DNA from: CAWBCI01 sp963787195
GTDB lineage: Bacteria; Bacteroidota; Bacteroidia; Bacteroidales; JAGOPY01
Length of the DNA stretch: 64,000 nucleotides
Direction: 5' to 3'
Assembly: GCA_963787195.1 (NCBI GenBank)
Contig: CAWBCI010000061.1
Location: 71,382 to 135,381, forward strand
In this document: positions 34,359-43,286 of the stretch, piece after piece
Position numbering within the stretch: the first letter of the stretch is position 1
Layout of the letters: the number at the start of each line of letters is the position of its first letter
The notes under the pieces: generated by a model
Databases searched by the model: none
The model's input: the letters and a program-made list of their open reading frames with translations, nothing else
Told to the model about the DNA's origin: nothing
Made by a program: the position numbers and the translations under genes

Positions 34359-36785
34359 CTATTCATACTTGATGGCATCCACCGGGTTACCGGAAGCTGC
34401 CTTTACAATATGATAACTGATGGTCCCCAAACCTATCACCAGAGCGATCAATCCAGCTAACAGGAATGAGAACAGCGTCAGATTCGTATGGTACACAAAA
34501 CTATCCTGTAACCAGATATCAAGCCTCCACCAGGCAACAGGAATGGCAATAACGAATGCTATCAGGATAAGAAGTACAAATTCTTTATATAGAAGTTGAA
34601 GCACACTCCCGACCGAAGCTCCCAGGACTTTTCTTATACCAATTTCTTTGTTTTTTTGCTCCGCGATAAAGGATGAGAGACCGAGCAGTCCGAGCAGCGC
34701 GATGAAGATGGTAAGTATGCTGGTAATCCGGAAAATCACGCCCAGCGTGGCCTCGGATGTATAGCTTTCATCCATCATCTGATCAAGGTACTTATAATTA
34801 AAGGGACGTTTGGCCCCGAATTCATGCCATTTTTCCTCAATAAAAGACAAGGTCTGGGCAGTATTCTTTCCGTCGGTCCGGATGACCATAGTAGCTCTGG
34901 GTACCCTGCTGATAAAGATTATTATGGGATCTATTTTATTATGCAAAGATTTGAAATTAAAATCTTTAACCACCCCGATCACTTTCAGGGGACGATCTGC
35001 ATTTCCTTCCAGGTTAATGCCATAATCAATCTTCTTCCCTATGGGATTATCTTCCCAGCCCAGGGCCTTAGCACAGGCCTGGTTAATGATCACAGCCGAT
35101 GTACTGTCGGTCCCCATTTTAGGGTCGAAATCCCTGCCCTGCACTATCTCCATACCCATAGTCCTGATAAAATCAAAATCGGCCTGGTTTAAGATGAGGG
35201 TTTGTTCAACCATCTTATCCTCACTTTCTACGCGCATGACCTGTATCCAGTTTATATCGGAAGGAACTCCGACAGTATTTGAGACAGCAAGTATATCAGG
35301 ATTTTGCAACAACTCCTGTTTCATAACAGGGGCCTTGCTCCTGAAAGTGGAATCCTGGAGTTCAAGCACTACTAAGTTTTCCTTTTTGAAGCCCAGATCT
35401 TTATTTTTAAGGTAATTCAACTGCCTGTTTACCACGAGGGTCGCTATGATCATGACAATTGCAATAAAGAACTGTATAACAACAAGGATACGCCTCAACA
35501 TTCCACTGGAACGCTGATTCCCGCCTGTTTTTCCTTTTAATACGGTAACAGGTTTGAATGAAGAGAGATAAAAAGCCGGATAAGATCCCGACACTATGCC
35601 TATCACTAAAGTAATACCAATGATCAAAAATAATACGCCAGGTTGCAGGAATTGGCTGAAGGTGATACTTTTCCCTGCAAGCTGATCGAAATCAGGTAAA
35701 AGCGCGCTCACAATCACTACGGCTATGATCAGAGCAATGAAAGCCATAATCAAGGATTCTCCGATAAATTGCCATATCAGCTGGGTACGCTGCGCACCTA
35801 CCACCTTGCGAAGTCCTACTTCCCTCGCACGGTTTGCAGAGCGTGCGGTGGCCATGTTCATATAATTGATCATGGCCAGCAGAAGTATAAAGAGGGCTAC
35901 GGCAGAAAAAATATAGATATAAGCCATACTTCCGGTGGGCTTATCTGCAGACAGTCCACCTTTGAAGTGCGTTTCAGCCAGGGGTGTATAAATCAGGTCG
36001 AAGCTGGCATTTATCTGGTCGCCTATGGGTTTCATATACTTTTCATAGAAGGCCGGAAATTTTTCATAGACGCTTTCCATGCTTGAATTCTCCTTTAAAA
36101 GCACGTAAGTATATACCCCTATATTCCAGAACCTGATCGGCTCCATACTATTGAACCTCTCTGCACCTATTATCTGTTCAATGGAAGAAGCGGAAACAAG
36201 GCCATCGTATTTCAAATGCGTATTCGATGGGAGGTTCCTGATAACGCCCGTGACTTTATAACTTCTCTTGGCATTTATTTCCAATACTTCACCTATCGGA
36301 TCTTTGTCCCCGAAATACTTTTTAGCCAGTTTCTCAGTCAGGACAATGGTGAAAGGCTCGGTAAGGGAATTTTTAGCTCTTCCATAAATAAAATCCACAT
36401 CGAAAATGTCAAAAACTGTAGAATCAGCGAAATATAAATTCTCCTCATAATACTCCTTATTACCATACTTTACCAGGGTATTGTCAAGACCCTGAAACCT
36501 CACAAAGCTTTCGACTTCCGGGAATTCAAGTTTAAATGCCGGTCCCATCGGGATTGGAACGATCGCGAAGCGATCCACTTTATTGGAAACATTGAAATTG
36601 GACTCAAGCCGGTAGATCCGTTCATACTTGGTATTATACTTATCATAGGTGAGTTCATCCCTGATATACAGAAGTATAAAAATAAAAGCGGCTATTCCTA
36701 CCGACAATCCGAGGATATTCAGAAAGGAATAGAATTTATTCCTTCGCATATTCCTAAAGGCGCTGACAATAAAATTTTTAAACAT
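34359..36785 (-). CDS. FtsX/MacB-family ABC transporter permease (second of three)
   Basis: 808 residues with the same duplicated layout: N-terminal helix, MacB-like core, membrane block with REVGLRKVVGAQRTQLIWQF, second core, and a last block with NKEIGIRKVLGASVGSVLQL. It follows the ATPase gene by 90 bp and precedes the third permease by 13 bp. The two halves within one chain allow a monomer to supply a full set of membrane segments. It probably pairs with the single ATPase encoded upstream. Confidence 0.88.
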   Translation of the reverse strand: MFKNFIVSAFRNMRRNKFYSFLNILGLSVGIAAFIFILLYIRDELTYDKYNTKYERIYRLESNFNVSNKVDRFAIVPIPMGPAFKLEFPEVESFVRFQGLDNTLVKYGNKEYYEENLYFADSTVFDIFDVDFIYGRAKNSLTEPFTIVLTEKLAKKYFGDKDPIGEVLEINAKRSYKVTGVIRNLPSNTHLKYDGLVSASSIEQIIGAERFNSMEPIRFWNIGVYTYVLLKENSSMESVYEKFPAFYEKYMKPIGDQINASFDLIYTPLAETHFKGGLSADKPTGSMAYIYIFSAVALFILLLAMINYMNMATARSANRAREVGLRKVVGAQRTQLIWQFIGESLIMAFIALIIAVVIVSALLPDFDQLAGKSITFSQFLQPGVLFLIIGITLVIGIVSGSYPAFYLSSFKPVTVLKGKTGGNQRSSGMLRRILVVIQFFIAIVMIIATLVVNRQLNYLKNKDLGFKKENLVVLELQDSTFRSKAPVMKQELLQNPDILAVSNTVGVPSDINWIQVMRVESEDKMVEQTLILNQADFDFIRTMGMEIVQGRDFDPKMGTDSTSAVIINQACAKALGWEDNPIGKKIDYGINLEGNADRPLKVIGVVKDFNFKSLHNKIDPIIIFISRVPRATMVIRTDGKNTAQTLSFIEEKWHEFGAKRPFNYKYLDQMMDESYTSEATLGVIFRITSILTIFIALLGLLGLSSFIAEQKNKEIGIRKVLGASVGSVLQLLYKEFVLLILIAFVIAIPVAWWRLDIWLQDSFVYHTNLTLFSFLLAGLIALVIGLGTISYHIVKAASGNPVDAIKYE

Positions 36786-36875
36786 AGTCTCTCTCTTTTA
36801 AATTTCAAGATTTCCAATGAAGATAAAAACCCAACAGGCAGAAATTGATGTATCTGGGTCAGGTAATTAAGAGGA

Positions 36876-37562
36876 TTACATAATTTTTTCGCGGATGTTC
36901 TCTGTCACGATCTGCCCGTCGAACAGGCGTATGACGCGTTGACTATATTCAGCGTCTCTTTGTGAGTGGGTCACGATTATCATGGTTGTACCTTGCTGGT
37001 TAAGGCTTTCAAGAAGGTTCATCACCTCTTCACCATTTGCAGAATCGAGGTTACCTGTGGGCTCATCGGCAAGGATCAGCTTGGGATTGGCAACCACTGC
37101 ACGGGCCACAGCAACCCTCTGTTGCTGTCCGCCAGAAAGCTGCAAGGGGAAGTGTTTTTTACGATGGGAAATCTGCATCTTATCCAGAGCCTCTTCTACT
37201 CTCTGTTTCCTTTCCGAATGGGGCATACCCAGGTAAATCAAGGGTAATTCAACATTCTCGAAAACATTCAGTTCGTCAATCAGGTTAAAATTCTGAAATA
37301 CAAAACCTATGTTTTCCTTCCTGATCCTGGCACGCTGCCTTTCACTGAACCTGCCTACTTCCAGGTCGTTAAAAAAATACTGCCCGCCAGTAGGATTATC
37401 AAGCAGTCCCAGGATGTTCAGTAATGTAGATTTTCCGCAACCTGAAGGGCCCATGATGGCTACAAATTCACCCTGATTAATATTAAAGGATACCTGGTTA
37501 AGGGCTGTAGTCTCGACTTCATCAGTCCGAAAAACTTTAGTTAAATCAACTGTTTTGATCAT
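36876..37562 (-). CDS. ABC transporter ATP-binding protein (MacB/LolD type)
   Basis: 228 residues. Walker A is GPSGCGKST (about 39-47), the signature is LSGGQQQRVAVARA, Walker B is LILADEPTGNLD and the switch histidine is in IVTHSQRDAEY. It belongs to the MacB/LolD/FtsE group that drives FtsX-like permeases. It is the only ATPase among three permease genes in this operon. It sits between permeases one and two, with gaps of 101 and 90 bp. Confidence 0.94.
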   Translation of the reverse strand: MIKTVDLTKVFRTDEVETTALNQVSFNINQGEFVAIMGPSGCGKSTLLNILGLLDNPTGGQYFFNDLEVGRFSERQRARIRKENIGFVFQNFNLIDELNVFENVELPLIYLGMPHSERKQRVEEALDKMQISHRKKHFPLQLSGGQQQRVAVARAVVANPKLILADEPTGNLDSANGEEVMNLLESLNQQGTTMIIVTHSQRDAEYSQRVIRLFDGQIVTENIREKIM

Positions 37563-37663
37563 AGCTTTATTTTTTAATGATTATTGAATTAGACGATCAT
37601 ATATTCATTTATGTTACATGTTATTAAATTTAAAAATCCTGCCTAATCATCCCGGGCTTTTGA

Positions 37664-40078
37664 TTATTCATACCGAAGTGACTTTGCCGGATCCAGTAGT
37701 GAAGCTACCAGGGCTCTGTATGAAATGATAAGCATAGAAATGAGCAGGGCAAAAAATCCCGCCAGGATAAAAACCCAAACATTCATTGGCACCTGCACTG
37801 AAAACTGGTTCAGAAAGACATCCTGCACTGTGAAATAAGCCAGCGGCCATGCAATTAAAGTTGCTATGATGATCAGCTTAGCGAAGTCCTTTTGCAACAG
37901 TATTAAAATATCAAAAATTGATGCGCCCATGACTTTTCGTATCCCGATCTCCTTAGTCCGCTTTTCAGCCATGAATGAAGCCAGCCCGAAAAGTCCCATA
38001 GCAGCTACAAACATGATCAGCAAAGTAAATACCAATGAAAGTATCCCGAGATTTGTCTCATCTTTATAAAGTTTCCCGAGTTCATTTTTCAGGATCATAT
38101 ATTCGAAAGGACGGTGCTGCTCCTGTTGATTCCATTTTTTCTCAAGGAAAGCCAGGCTTGCTTTCTGGTTTTTACCTGATGTCCGGATTGCCATATAACG
38201 GAGGAAAAAGGCTATTTCCCTGGGATTTTCCTTCATATTCAACACAAATGGGCCCTGGACATCTTTCAGGGAGCTTGCCTGGAAATCCTTAAAAACCCCT
38301 ATCACCTTTTCGTCCCCGCTGAGAGATTTGAATTTCTGGCCCAGAGCCTCTTCATTGCTTTTCCAGCCCAGGTGCCTGACCATGGACTCATTGATCAATA
38401 TCCCCTTCATTGGGTCTGTTTTATTATCCCGGTTATAATCCCTTCCTGCAACTATCTTAATTTCGAATGTCTTTACAAAATCATCCATAATAACAAGAGC
38501 CGGATAAAACCTCCATTCTTTCTCCCCTACCCCTTCATGCCTGAATTCATGGGTATTATGGGAAGCCCCCACAATATCATCCACTGCGCTCACACTAATA
38601 ATATCGGGATTTGCCAGGATTTCGTTTTTAAAAGTCTGGTAATTGCCTGCAATATTGGTCCTGAAAATGGGAAGCATTATCACATTTTCGGGATTAAAGC
38701 CAAGGTCGGCACCACGCATATATTTCACCTGCTTGAAAATAACTATGGTGCAAATAACAAGTATTATAGAGATCGTGAACTGGAAAATGACCAGTATCTT
38801 ACGTGCCAAACCACCCCGGATCTCATTCTGAAAGCTTCCTTTCAGGACAGCTATTGGCTTGAAAGATGCAAGGTAAAAAGCAGGGTAAGCACCGGATACT
38901 ATCCCTACGATAAGCCAAAGAATTAAAAGATAAAAGAGGTATACAGGCCTTGCCAGGTAAGCAAAATGGATTTCTTTTCCCGTATAATTATTAAAAACCG
39001 GAAGAATTATTTCTATAAGTATCAATGCCAGTATCATTGCGATAAACGTGAGCACAAGGGATTCGCCTATGAACTGCAGGATGAGGTTGATACGGTATGC
39101 ACCGGTGACTTTCCGGATGCCAATCTCACGGGCCCTTGCACCGGATGTTGCAGTTGACAGGTTCATGAAATTGATAGCCGCTATAAGCAGCAGAAAAACT
39201 GCAATGACGGACAGGATCACTATGTAGGAATAATTGCTGTTAGGCTGCATCTCATAGTCTAGCCTGGAATGCAAATGTATGTCGGTGAGTTTCTGCAGAT
39301 ACATGGTAATGCTCGATTTCTGGGCATCATAGAAATATTTGTCGCGGAAAGCCGGCAACACTTTTTCGACTTGCTCCGGACTCACTCCATCGGCCAGGAC
39401 TAAATAAGTCCAGCAAGGATTCCATACCCAGGTTTGCGGTAATCGTCCTCCGAAGAAATTTCTCACAGAGCCCATGGAAGCAATAAAATCGAAGGTAAAA
39501 TGGGATTCTTTCGGAACATCTTCAATTACACCGCTTACCTTGAGCAGGGCATTGTCTTCAAAACGCAGGGTTTTTCCCATGGCTTCCTCGTCCCCGAAAT
39601 ATTTATGTGCCATCGATTTCGTGATGACAACGGTGAAAGGCTCATCCAGCGCAGTTAGCGCATCTCCTTCTAAAAATGTATAATCGAATATCCTGAAAAA
39701 AGTTGAATCGGCAAAATAGACATGGCTTTCATTGAACTTTTTATCCCCGTATTCTATTAGGTTCCGGTCAGACTGAAAATTGAACAACCTCACAACTTCT
39801 TTAATTAAATGAGGGTATTCAGATTTAAGGGTAAATGCAACCGGGAAAGGCATACTGGCTGAATTTTCCCCCACTCCCCCGAAATCATAAATCATGCAAA
39901 GACGTTCAATACGGGCAGCTTTGGAATGATAGCGGTCATAGCTCAACTCATTGGCTATATAGAGCATTATCAGGATAAAACTGGCCAGGCCGATTGCAAG
40001 GCCCAGCACATTTACAATAGTGTAGGTCTTACGTTTCACCAGATTCCGAAGCAATATTTTCAGGTAATTAAAGAACAT
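37664..40078 (-). CDS. FtsX/MacB-family ABC transporter permease (first of three)
   Basis: 804 residues, with the same duplicated MacB core and FtsX block as its two neighbours (REIGIRKVTGAYRINLILQF in the first membrane block, TKEIGIRKVMGASIFDILIL in the last). Sequence differs clearly from the other two, so the three are old paralogues rather than a fresh duplication. It is preceded by the 89-aa unknown gene and followed by the ATPase. Confidence 0.88.
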   Translation of the reverse strand: MFFNYLKILLRNLVKRKTYTIVNVLGLAIGLASFILIMLYIANELSYDRYHSKAARIERLCMIYDFGGVGENSASMPFPVAFTLKSEYPHLIKEVVRLFNFQSDRNLIEYGDKKFNESHVYFADSTFFRIFDYTFLEGDALTALDEPFTVVITKSMAHKYFGDEEAMGKTLRFEDNALLKVSGVIEDVPKESHFTFDFIASMGSVRNFFGGRLPQTWVWNPCWTYLVLADGVSPEQVEKVLPAFRDKYFYDAQKSSITMYLQKLTDIHLHSRLDYEMQPNSNYSYIVILSVIAVFLLLIAAINFMNLSTATSGARAREIGIRKVTGAYRINLILQFIGESLVLTFIAMILALILIEIILPVFNNYTGKEIHFAYLARPVYLFYLLILWLIVGIVSGAYPAFYLASFKPIAVLKGSFQNEIRGGLARKILVIFQFTISIILVICTIVIFKQVKYMRGADLGFNPENVIMLPIFRTNIAGNYQTFKNEILANPDIISVSAVDDIVGASHNTHEFRHEGVGEKEWRFYPALVIMDDFVKTFEIKIVAGRDYNRDNKTDPMKGILINESMVRHLGWKSNEEALGQKFKSLSGDEKVIGVFKDFQASSLKDVQGPFVLNMKENPREIAFFLRYMAIRTSGKNQKASLAFLEKKWNQQEQHRPFEYMILKNELGKLYKDETNLGILSLVFTLLIMFVAAMGLFGLASFMAEKRTKEIGIRKVMGASIFDILILLQKDFAKLIIIATLIAWPLAYFTVQDVFLNQFSVQVPMNVWVFILAGFFALLISMLIISYRALVASLLDPAKSLRYE

Positions 40079-40144
40079 AAAGTATAACTGTTACATGGTC
40101 CCGGGATATTTAATTTTTAGAGGGATTCAGCTTTAAGCTGACTT

Positions 40145-40414
40145 CTAAATTACTTCTTCTGCTTTCCTGCGAAACATCAGGGGAATCTTATCATCAGCAG
40201 GAGCCCCTATCTCGACAAGCTCCCAGTCCCGGTTATATGATTCGAGTTTATGCTTTAAAACGGTGACCTTATCTTTTGGAGGTGCTCCTTCGGCTTCAAA
40301 GCTCATCAGTTCAACCTTATACTGTATGGTCCTCTTCCTTCCATTGATGCGGACTTCTATCTCCACATTCTGTTCCGGCTCAATGTCCGGGATCAGTACA
40401 ACTATTTCTCTCAT
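40145..40414 (-). CDS. Small protein of unknown function in the ABC operon
   Basis: 89 residues, no signal peptide, no membrane helix, no metal motif. The composition is acidic and basic mixed, with the predicted beta strands REIVVLIPDI and VEIEVRINGRKRTIQYKVEL and a helix around VTVLKHKLESY. It ends GAPADDKIPLMFRRKAEEVI. It is placed between the adaptor (38 bp away) and the first permease (66 bp), so it is probably co-expressed. A 13-bp palindrome, CAGCTTTAAGCTG (40128-40140), follows its stop. I do not recognise the family; a cytosolic accessory factor is one guess. Confidence 0.7.
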   Translation of the reverse strand: MREIVVLIPDIEPEQNVEIEVRINGRKRTIQYKVELMSFEAEGAPPKDKVTVLKHKLESYNRDWELVEIGAPADDKIPLMFRRKAEEVI

Positions 40415-40452
40415 GGCATTTAGGTTTATTGGGTTAGTCGGTCAACTATAAA

Positions 40453-41703
40453 CTATTTGAACACCAGCTTATCCTTATCGCCAAAATTATCATAGGATGA
40501 GATGATGACTTTTTCGCCTGGTTCAAGCCCTTCCAGCACCTCATAATTCCTTGTATTTTGCCGTCCCAGTTTAATCGGACGTTTCACAGCATAAGTTCCG
40601 GAAGGATCCACAACATAGATCCAGTTTCCGCCGGTAGCCTGGAAAAAGCCTCCGCGTTTGATGATCAGGGCATCTGTCGGACTGCTGAATTTCAGTCTCA
40701 TCTGTATAGTCTGTCCCCGCTTGATAGATTCAGGTGAATCCCCGTCAAACACAAGATCCACCTGGAAGGCTCCGGAAGTTACACCGGTGTATATTTTGCT
40801 GATATGCAACTGGTAGGTCTTCCCGTTAAAATCGAATTCCGCTTCCTGCCCTATCCCGACTCTCGATACATAACGCTCATCAATATTGGCCCTCATCTTG
40901 AATCCATCCATTACATCTATCTGGCCAAGCCGGCTTCCGGTCGGTATAGTCTGCCCTATTTCCAGGTCGAATGAGGATAATTTACCATCTGCCGGGGCCC
41001 TCACAAGCAGGCGTTCCATATTTGCCTGAAGCAGTGAGAGGTTTGAATTCATACGGTCGATAGAAGCATTTATCTGCCTTTTTTGCTCTTCTGTTGATAC
41101 TGAATCCAGGCGTTGCAGTTCCAAACTTATCTTCAGTTGTTTGTATGTGAAGGTATAGTCTCTTTGCGCGTCCTCAAACTCCTTTGGCGTAATTACACTG
41201 TCGGCGAACAGGCTTTTATTCCTTTGATAATCGCGGTCAACCTTATCAATTTCATAAAGGAGGTTAGTAATTTCCTTCTGCCTTTGAAATTTATTTTGCT
41301 CCAGTGCAATTCTTGAATTCTGAAGATTATTGATAGCATCGTACATCCGTGTTTCCTGGTCCATGTAACTAAGCTGCATGCTCGCATTGCTAAGCCTCAA
41401 AATGGTATCACCCTTATGCAGCTGAGCTCCGTCCTCCACATTGATCTTTTCTACAGTGCCTCCCAGCACTGCATCTATAAATATAGTAGTCTTAGGTTGC
41501 ACAACACCGTCAACCGGGATGAATTCCTGGAATTTGTCTTCCTGAACAGTGGCGATTGAAACCTGCTCCTTGCTAACATATAGTTTGCTTTGTTTATCCC
41601 TGATAAAAAGCAGGTAGATAAGGAAAAAAATAAAGATCCCGATAGCTGAAATTGTGAGGATCTTCCTGGTAGTCCATTTTTTCTTTTCGATAATTCTGTC
41701 CAT
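40453..41703 (-). CDS. HlyD/MacA-family periplasmic adaptor (membrane fusion protein)
   Basis: 416 residues. One N-terminal membrane helix (about 13-34) precedes a lipoyl-like half (VEKINVEDGAQLHKGDTIL), a long alpha-helical hairpin (about 120-230), the second lipoyl half (LLVRAPADGKLSSFDLEIGQ), a beta-barrel domain and a C-terminal membrane-proximal domain. It bridges the inner-membrane MacB-like pump and an outer-membrane channel. It is first in the export operon and is divergent from the sigma-54 regulator. No TolC-like gene is nearby, so the channel must be encoded elsewhere. Confidence 0.92.
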   Translation of the reverse strand: MDRIIEKKKWTTRKILTISAIGIFIFFLIYLLFIRDKQSKLYVSKEQVSIATVQEDKFQEFIPVDGVVQPKTTIFIDAVLGGTVEKINVEDGAQLHKGDTILRLSNASMQLSYMDQETRMYDAINNLQNSRIALEQNKFQRQKEITNLLYEIDKVDRDYQRNKSLFADSVITPKEFEDAQRDYTFTYKQLKISLELQRLDSVSTEEQKRQINASIDRMNSNLSLLQANMERLLVRAPADGKLSSFDLEIGQTIPTGSRLGQIDVMDGFKMRANIDERYVSRVGIGQEAEFDFNGKTYQLHISKIYTGVTSGAFQVDLVFDGDSPESIKRGQTIQMRLKFSSPTDALIIKRGGFFQATGGNWIYVVDPSGTYAVKRPIKLGRQNTRNYEVLEGLEPGEKVIISSYDNFGDKDKLVFK

Positions 41704-41742
41704 CTCTAATCTTTTTCTATTTGGTTTTTGGTGATTCGAATT

Positions 41743-41761
41743 GAACTAATACTATGCCACC
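41743..41761 (-). promoter_or_regulatory. Possible sigma-54 promoter of the ABC operon (weak)
   Basis: On the minus strand GGTGGCATAGTATTAGTTC has a good -24 half (TGGCATA). The -12 half shows GT where GC is expected. It would place the transcription start about 31 bases before the adaptor ATG. The AAA+ activator is encoded divergently next door, which makes the location sensible. Confidence 0.28.
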
Positions 41762-41903
41762 ATTCATATTTATTTATTTATGAATAGTTTACACCGCCTA
41801 TTTGTAAGCACTTTCAACCTATTTGTCCAGTATCGTTCATTTTTTGTACAAATGCGAACAGATTTTGTATTTTTATCCATTAATAAATCTAAAAAAATTA
41901 CAC

Positions 41904-43286
41904 ATGGACGACAAGTTAGGGGCCCGTATCCTTATTGTGGATGATGACAGGGATGTTTTACTGGCAGCCAAATTATTCCTGAAACAGCATATAGAAGTTG
42001 TGCATACGGAAGAGAACCCGGAGAATATCCCAATCCTTCTGAATAATGAGAATTATGACCTGATTCTGCTGGACATGAATTTCGCCCCTGACGCGACCAG
42101 CGGTAAAGAGGGCTTTTACTGGCTCAATAAGATCCTGGAAAATGACCCATCAACAGTTGTAATCCTGATTACCGGATACGGGGATATTGAACTTGCCGTG
42201 CAGGGTATAAAGGAAGGAGCCACGAATTTCCTCCTGAAACCATGGGAAAACAAAAAACTTCTGGCCACTATCAAAACCACATTACAACTCCGGAAATCGA
42301 AAGTGGAACTGGAAGACCTTCGTTCCAAACAGAAGATACTTATTGCCGACCAGGATCAGGCATACGGGAATATTATAGGAAATTCAGAGCCCATGATGCG
42401 ATTGATGGCAACTGCACAGAAAGTAGCCATGACAGAAGCCAATGTGCTGATCCTAGGTGAGAACGGAACCGGAAAAGAGCTGGTGGCCAGAGCTATTCAC
42501 CGTGCCTCTAACAGGAAGGACCAGGTCTTCATCAGCGTGGACCTTGGTGCCATCAGCGAATCCCTTTTCGAAAGCGAACTCTTTGGTTTTAAAAAAGGCG
42601 CTTTCACCGATGCCAAGGAGGACCGGGCCGGACGATTTGAAGCTGCCAATAAAGGAACTATCTTCCTGGATGAGATTGGGAACCTTACACTCAGCCTGCA
42701 GGCTAAATTATTGAGCGTTTTACAAAACCGGAATGTGGTCAGGCTTGGAACCAACAAGGAAATCCCTATCGATGTGAGGCTTATCTGCGCTACAAATATG
42801 CCGCTGTACCAGATGGTAAAAGAAGGTAAATTCAGGCAGGATCTGCTTTACCGTATCAATACCATTGAGGTGCATGTGCCTTCACTCAGGGAAAGGGATG
42901 ATGACATTTCTTTACTGGTAGAACATTTTCTGGATATTTATTGCAGAAAATATAAAATGCCAATGAAAAGATTAAGTGATGCTACCATCGCACGTTTAAA
43001 TAAACACAGCTGGCCGGGAAATATCAGGGAATTGCAACATGCTGTGGAAAGGGCTGTAATCATGAGTGATTCCAACGTACTTCAACCTCACGATTTCTTC
43101 CTTTCACAGAACGAAGGTGATAAATCTGACAGCCTGGATGTTTCGAACATGAACCTGGAAGAAACTGAAAAAATGCTCATCCGGAAGGTAGTCGACAAAC
43201 ATGGGGGAAATATCAGTAAGGCTGCCAAAGAACTTGGTCTTACCAGAGCATCTCTTTACCGTAGAATCGAAAAATATGATCTTTAA
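41904..43286 (+). CDS. Sigma-54-dependent response regulator (NtrC type)
   Basis: 460 residues from the ATG at 41904; the open frame extends upstream but the receiver domain starts here (ARILIVDDD, phosphorylated Asp D57 in LLDMNF). An AAA+ domain follows (Walker A GENGTGKE at 185-192, Walker B FLDEIGNL). The sigma-54 contact loop reads GAFTDA (232-237) instead of GAFTGA. A C-terminal Fis-like helix-turn-helix (GNISKAAKELGLTRASLYRRI) binds enhancers. It probably activates the divergent ABC export operon through sigma-54. The kinase gene overlaps its end by 11 bp. Confidence 0.93.
   Translation: MDDKLGARILIVDDDRDVLLAAKLFLKQHIEVVHTEENPENIPILLNNENYDLILLDMNFAPDATSGKEGFYWLNKILENDPSTVVILITGYGDIELAVQGIKEGATNFLLKPWENKKLLATIKTTLQLRKSKVELEDLRSKQKILIADQDQAYGNIIGNSEPMMRLMATAQKVAMTEANVLILGENGTGKELVARAIHRASNRKDQVFISVDLGAISESLFESELFGFKKGAFTDAKEDRAGRFEAANKGTIFLDEIGNLTLSLQAKLLSVLQNRNVVRLGTNKEIPIDVRLICATNMPLYQMVKEGKFRQDLLYRINTIEVHVPSLRERDDDISLLVEHFLDIYCRKYKMPMKRLSDATIARLNKHSWPGNIRELQHAVERAVIMSDSNVLQPHDFFLSQNEGDKSDSLDVSNMNLEETEKMLIRKVVDKHGGNISKAAKELGLTRASLYRRIEKYDL

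Noticed and set aside
38372..38926. 184-residue open frame opposite an ABC permease
   Set aside because: Antisense shadow of a well-supported gene with no domain or start signal; similar shadows lie over the other permeases.
40128..40140. Palindrome CAGCTTTAAGCTG as an operator
   Set aside because: It is a single short palindrome right after a stop codon with no second site; left as a note only.
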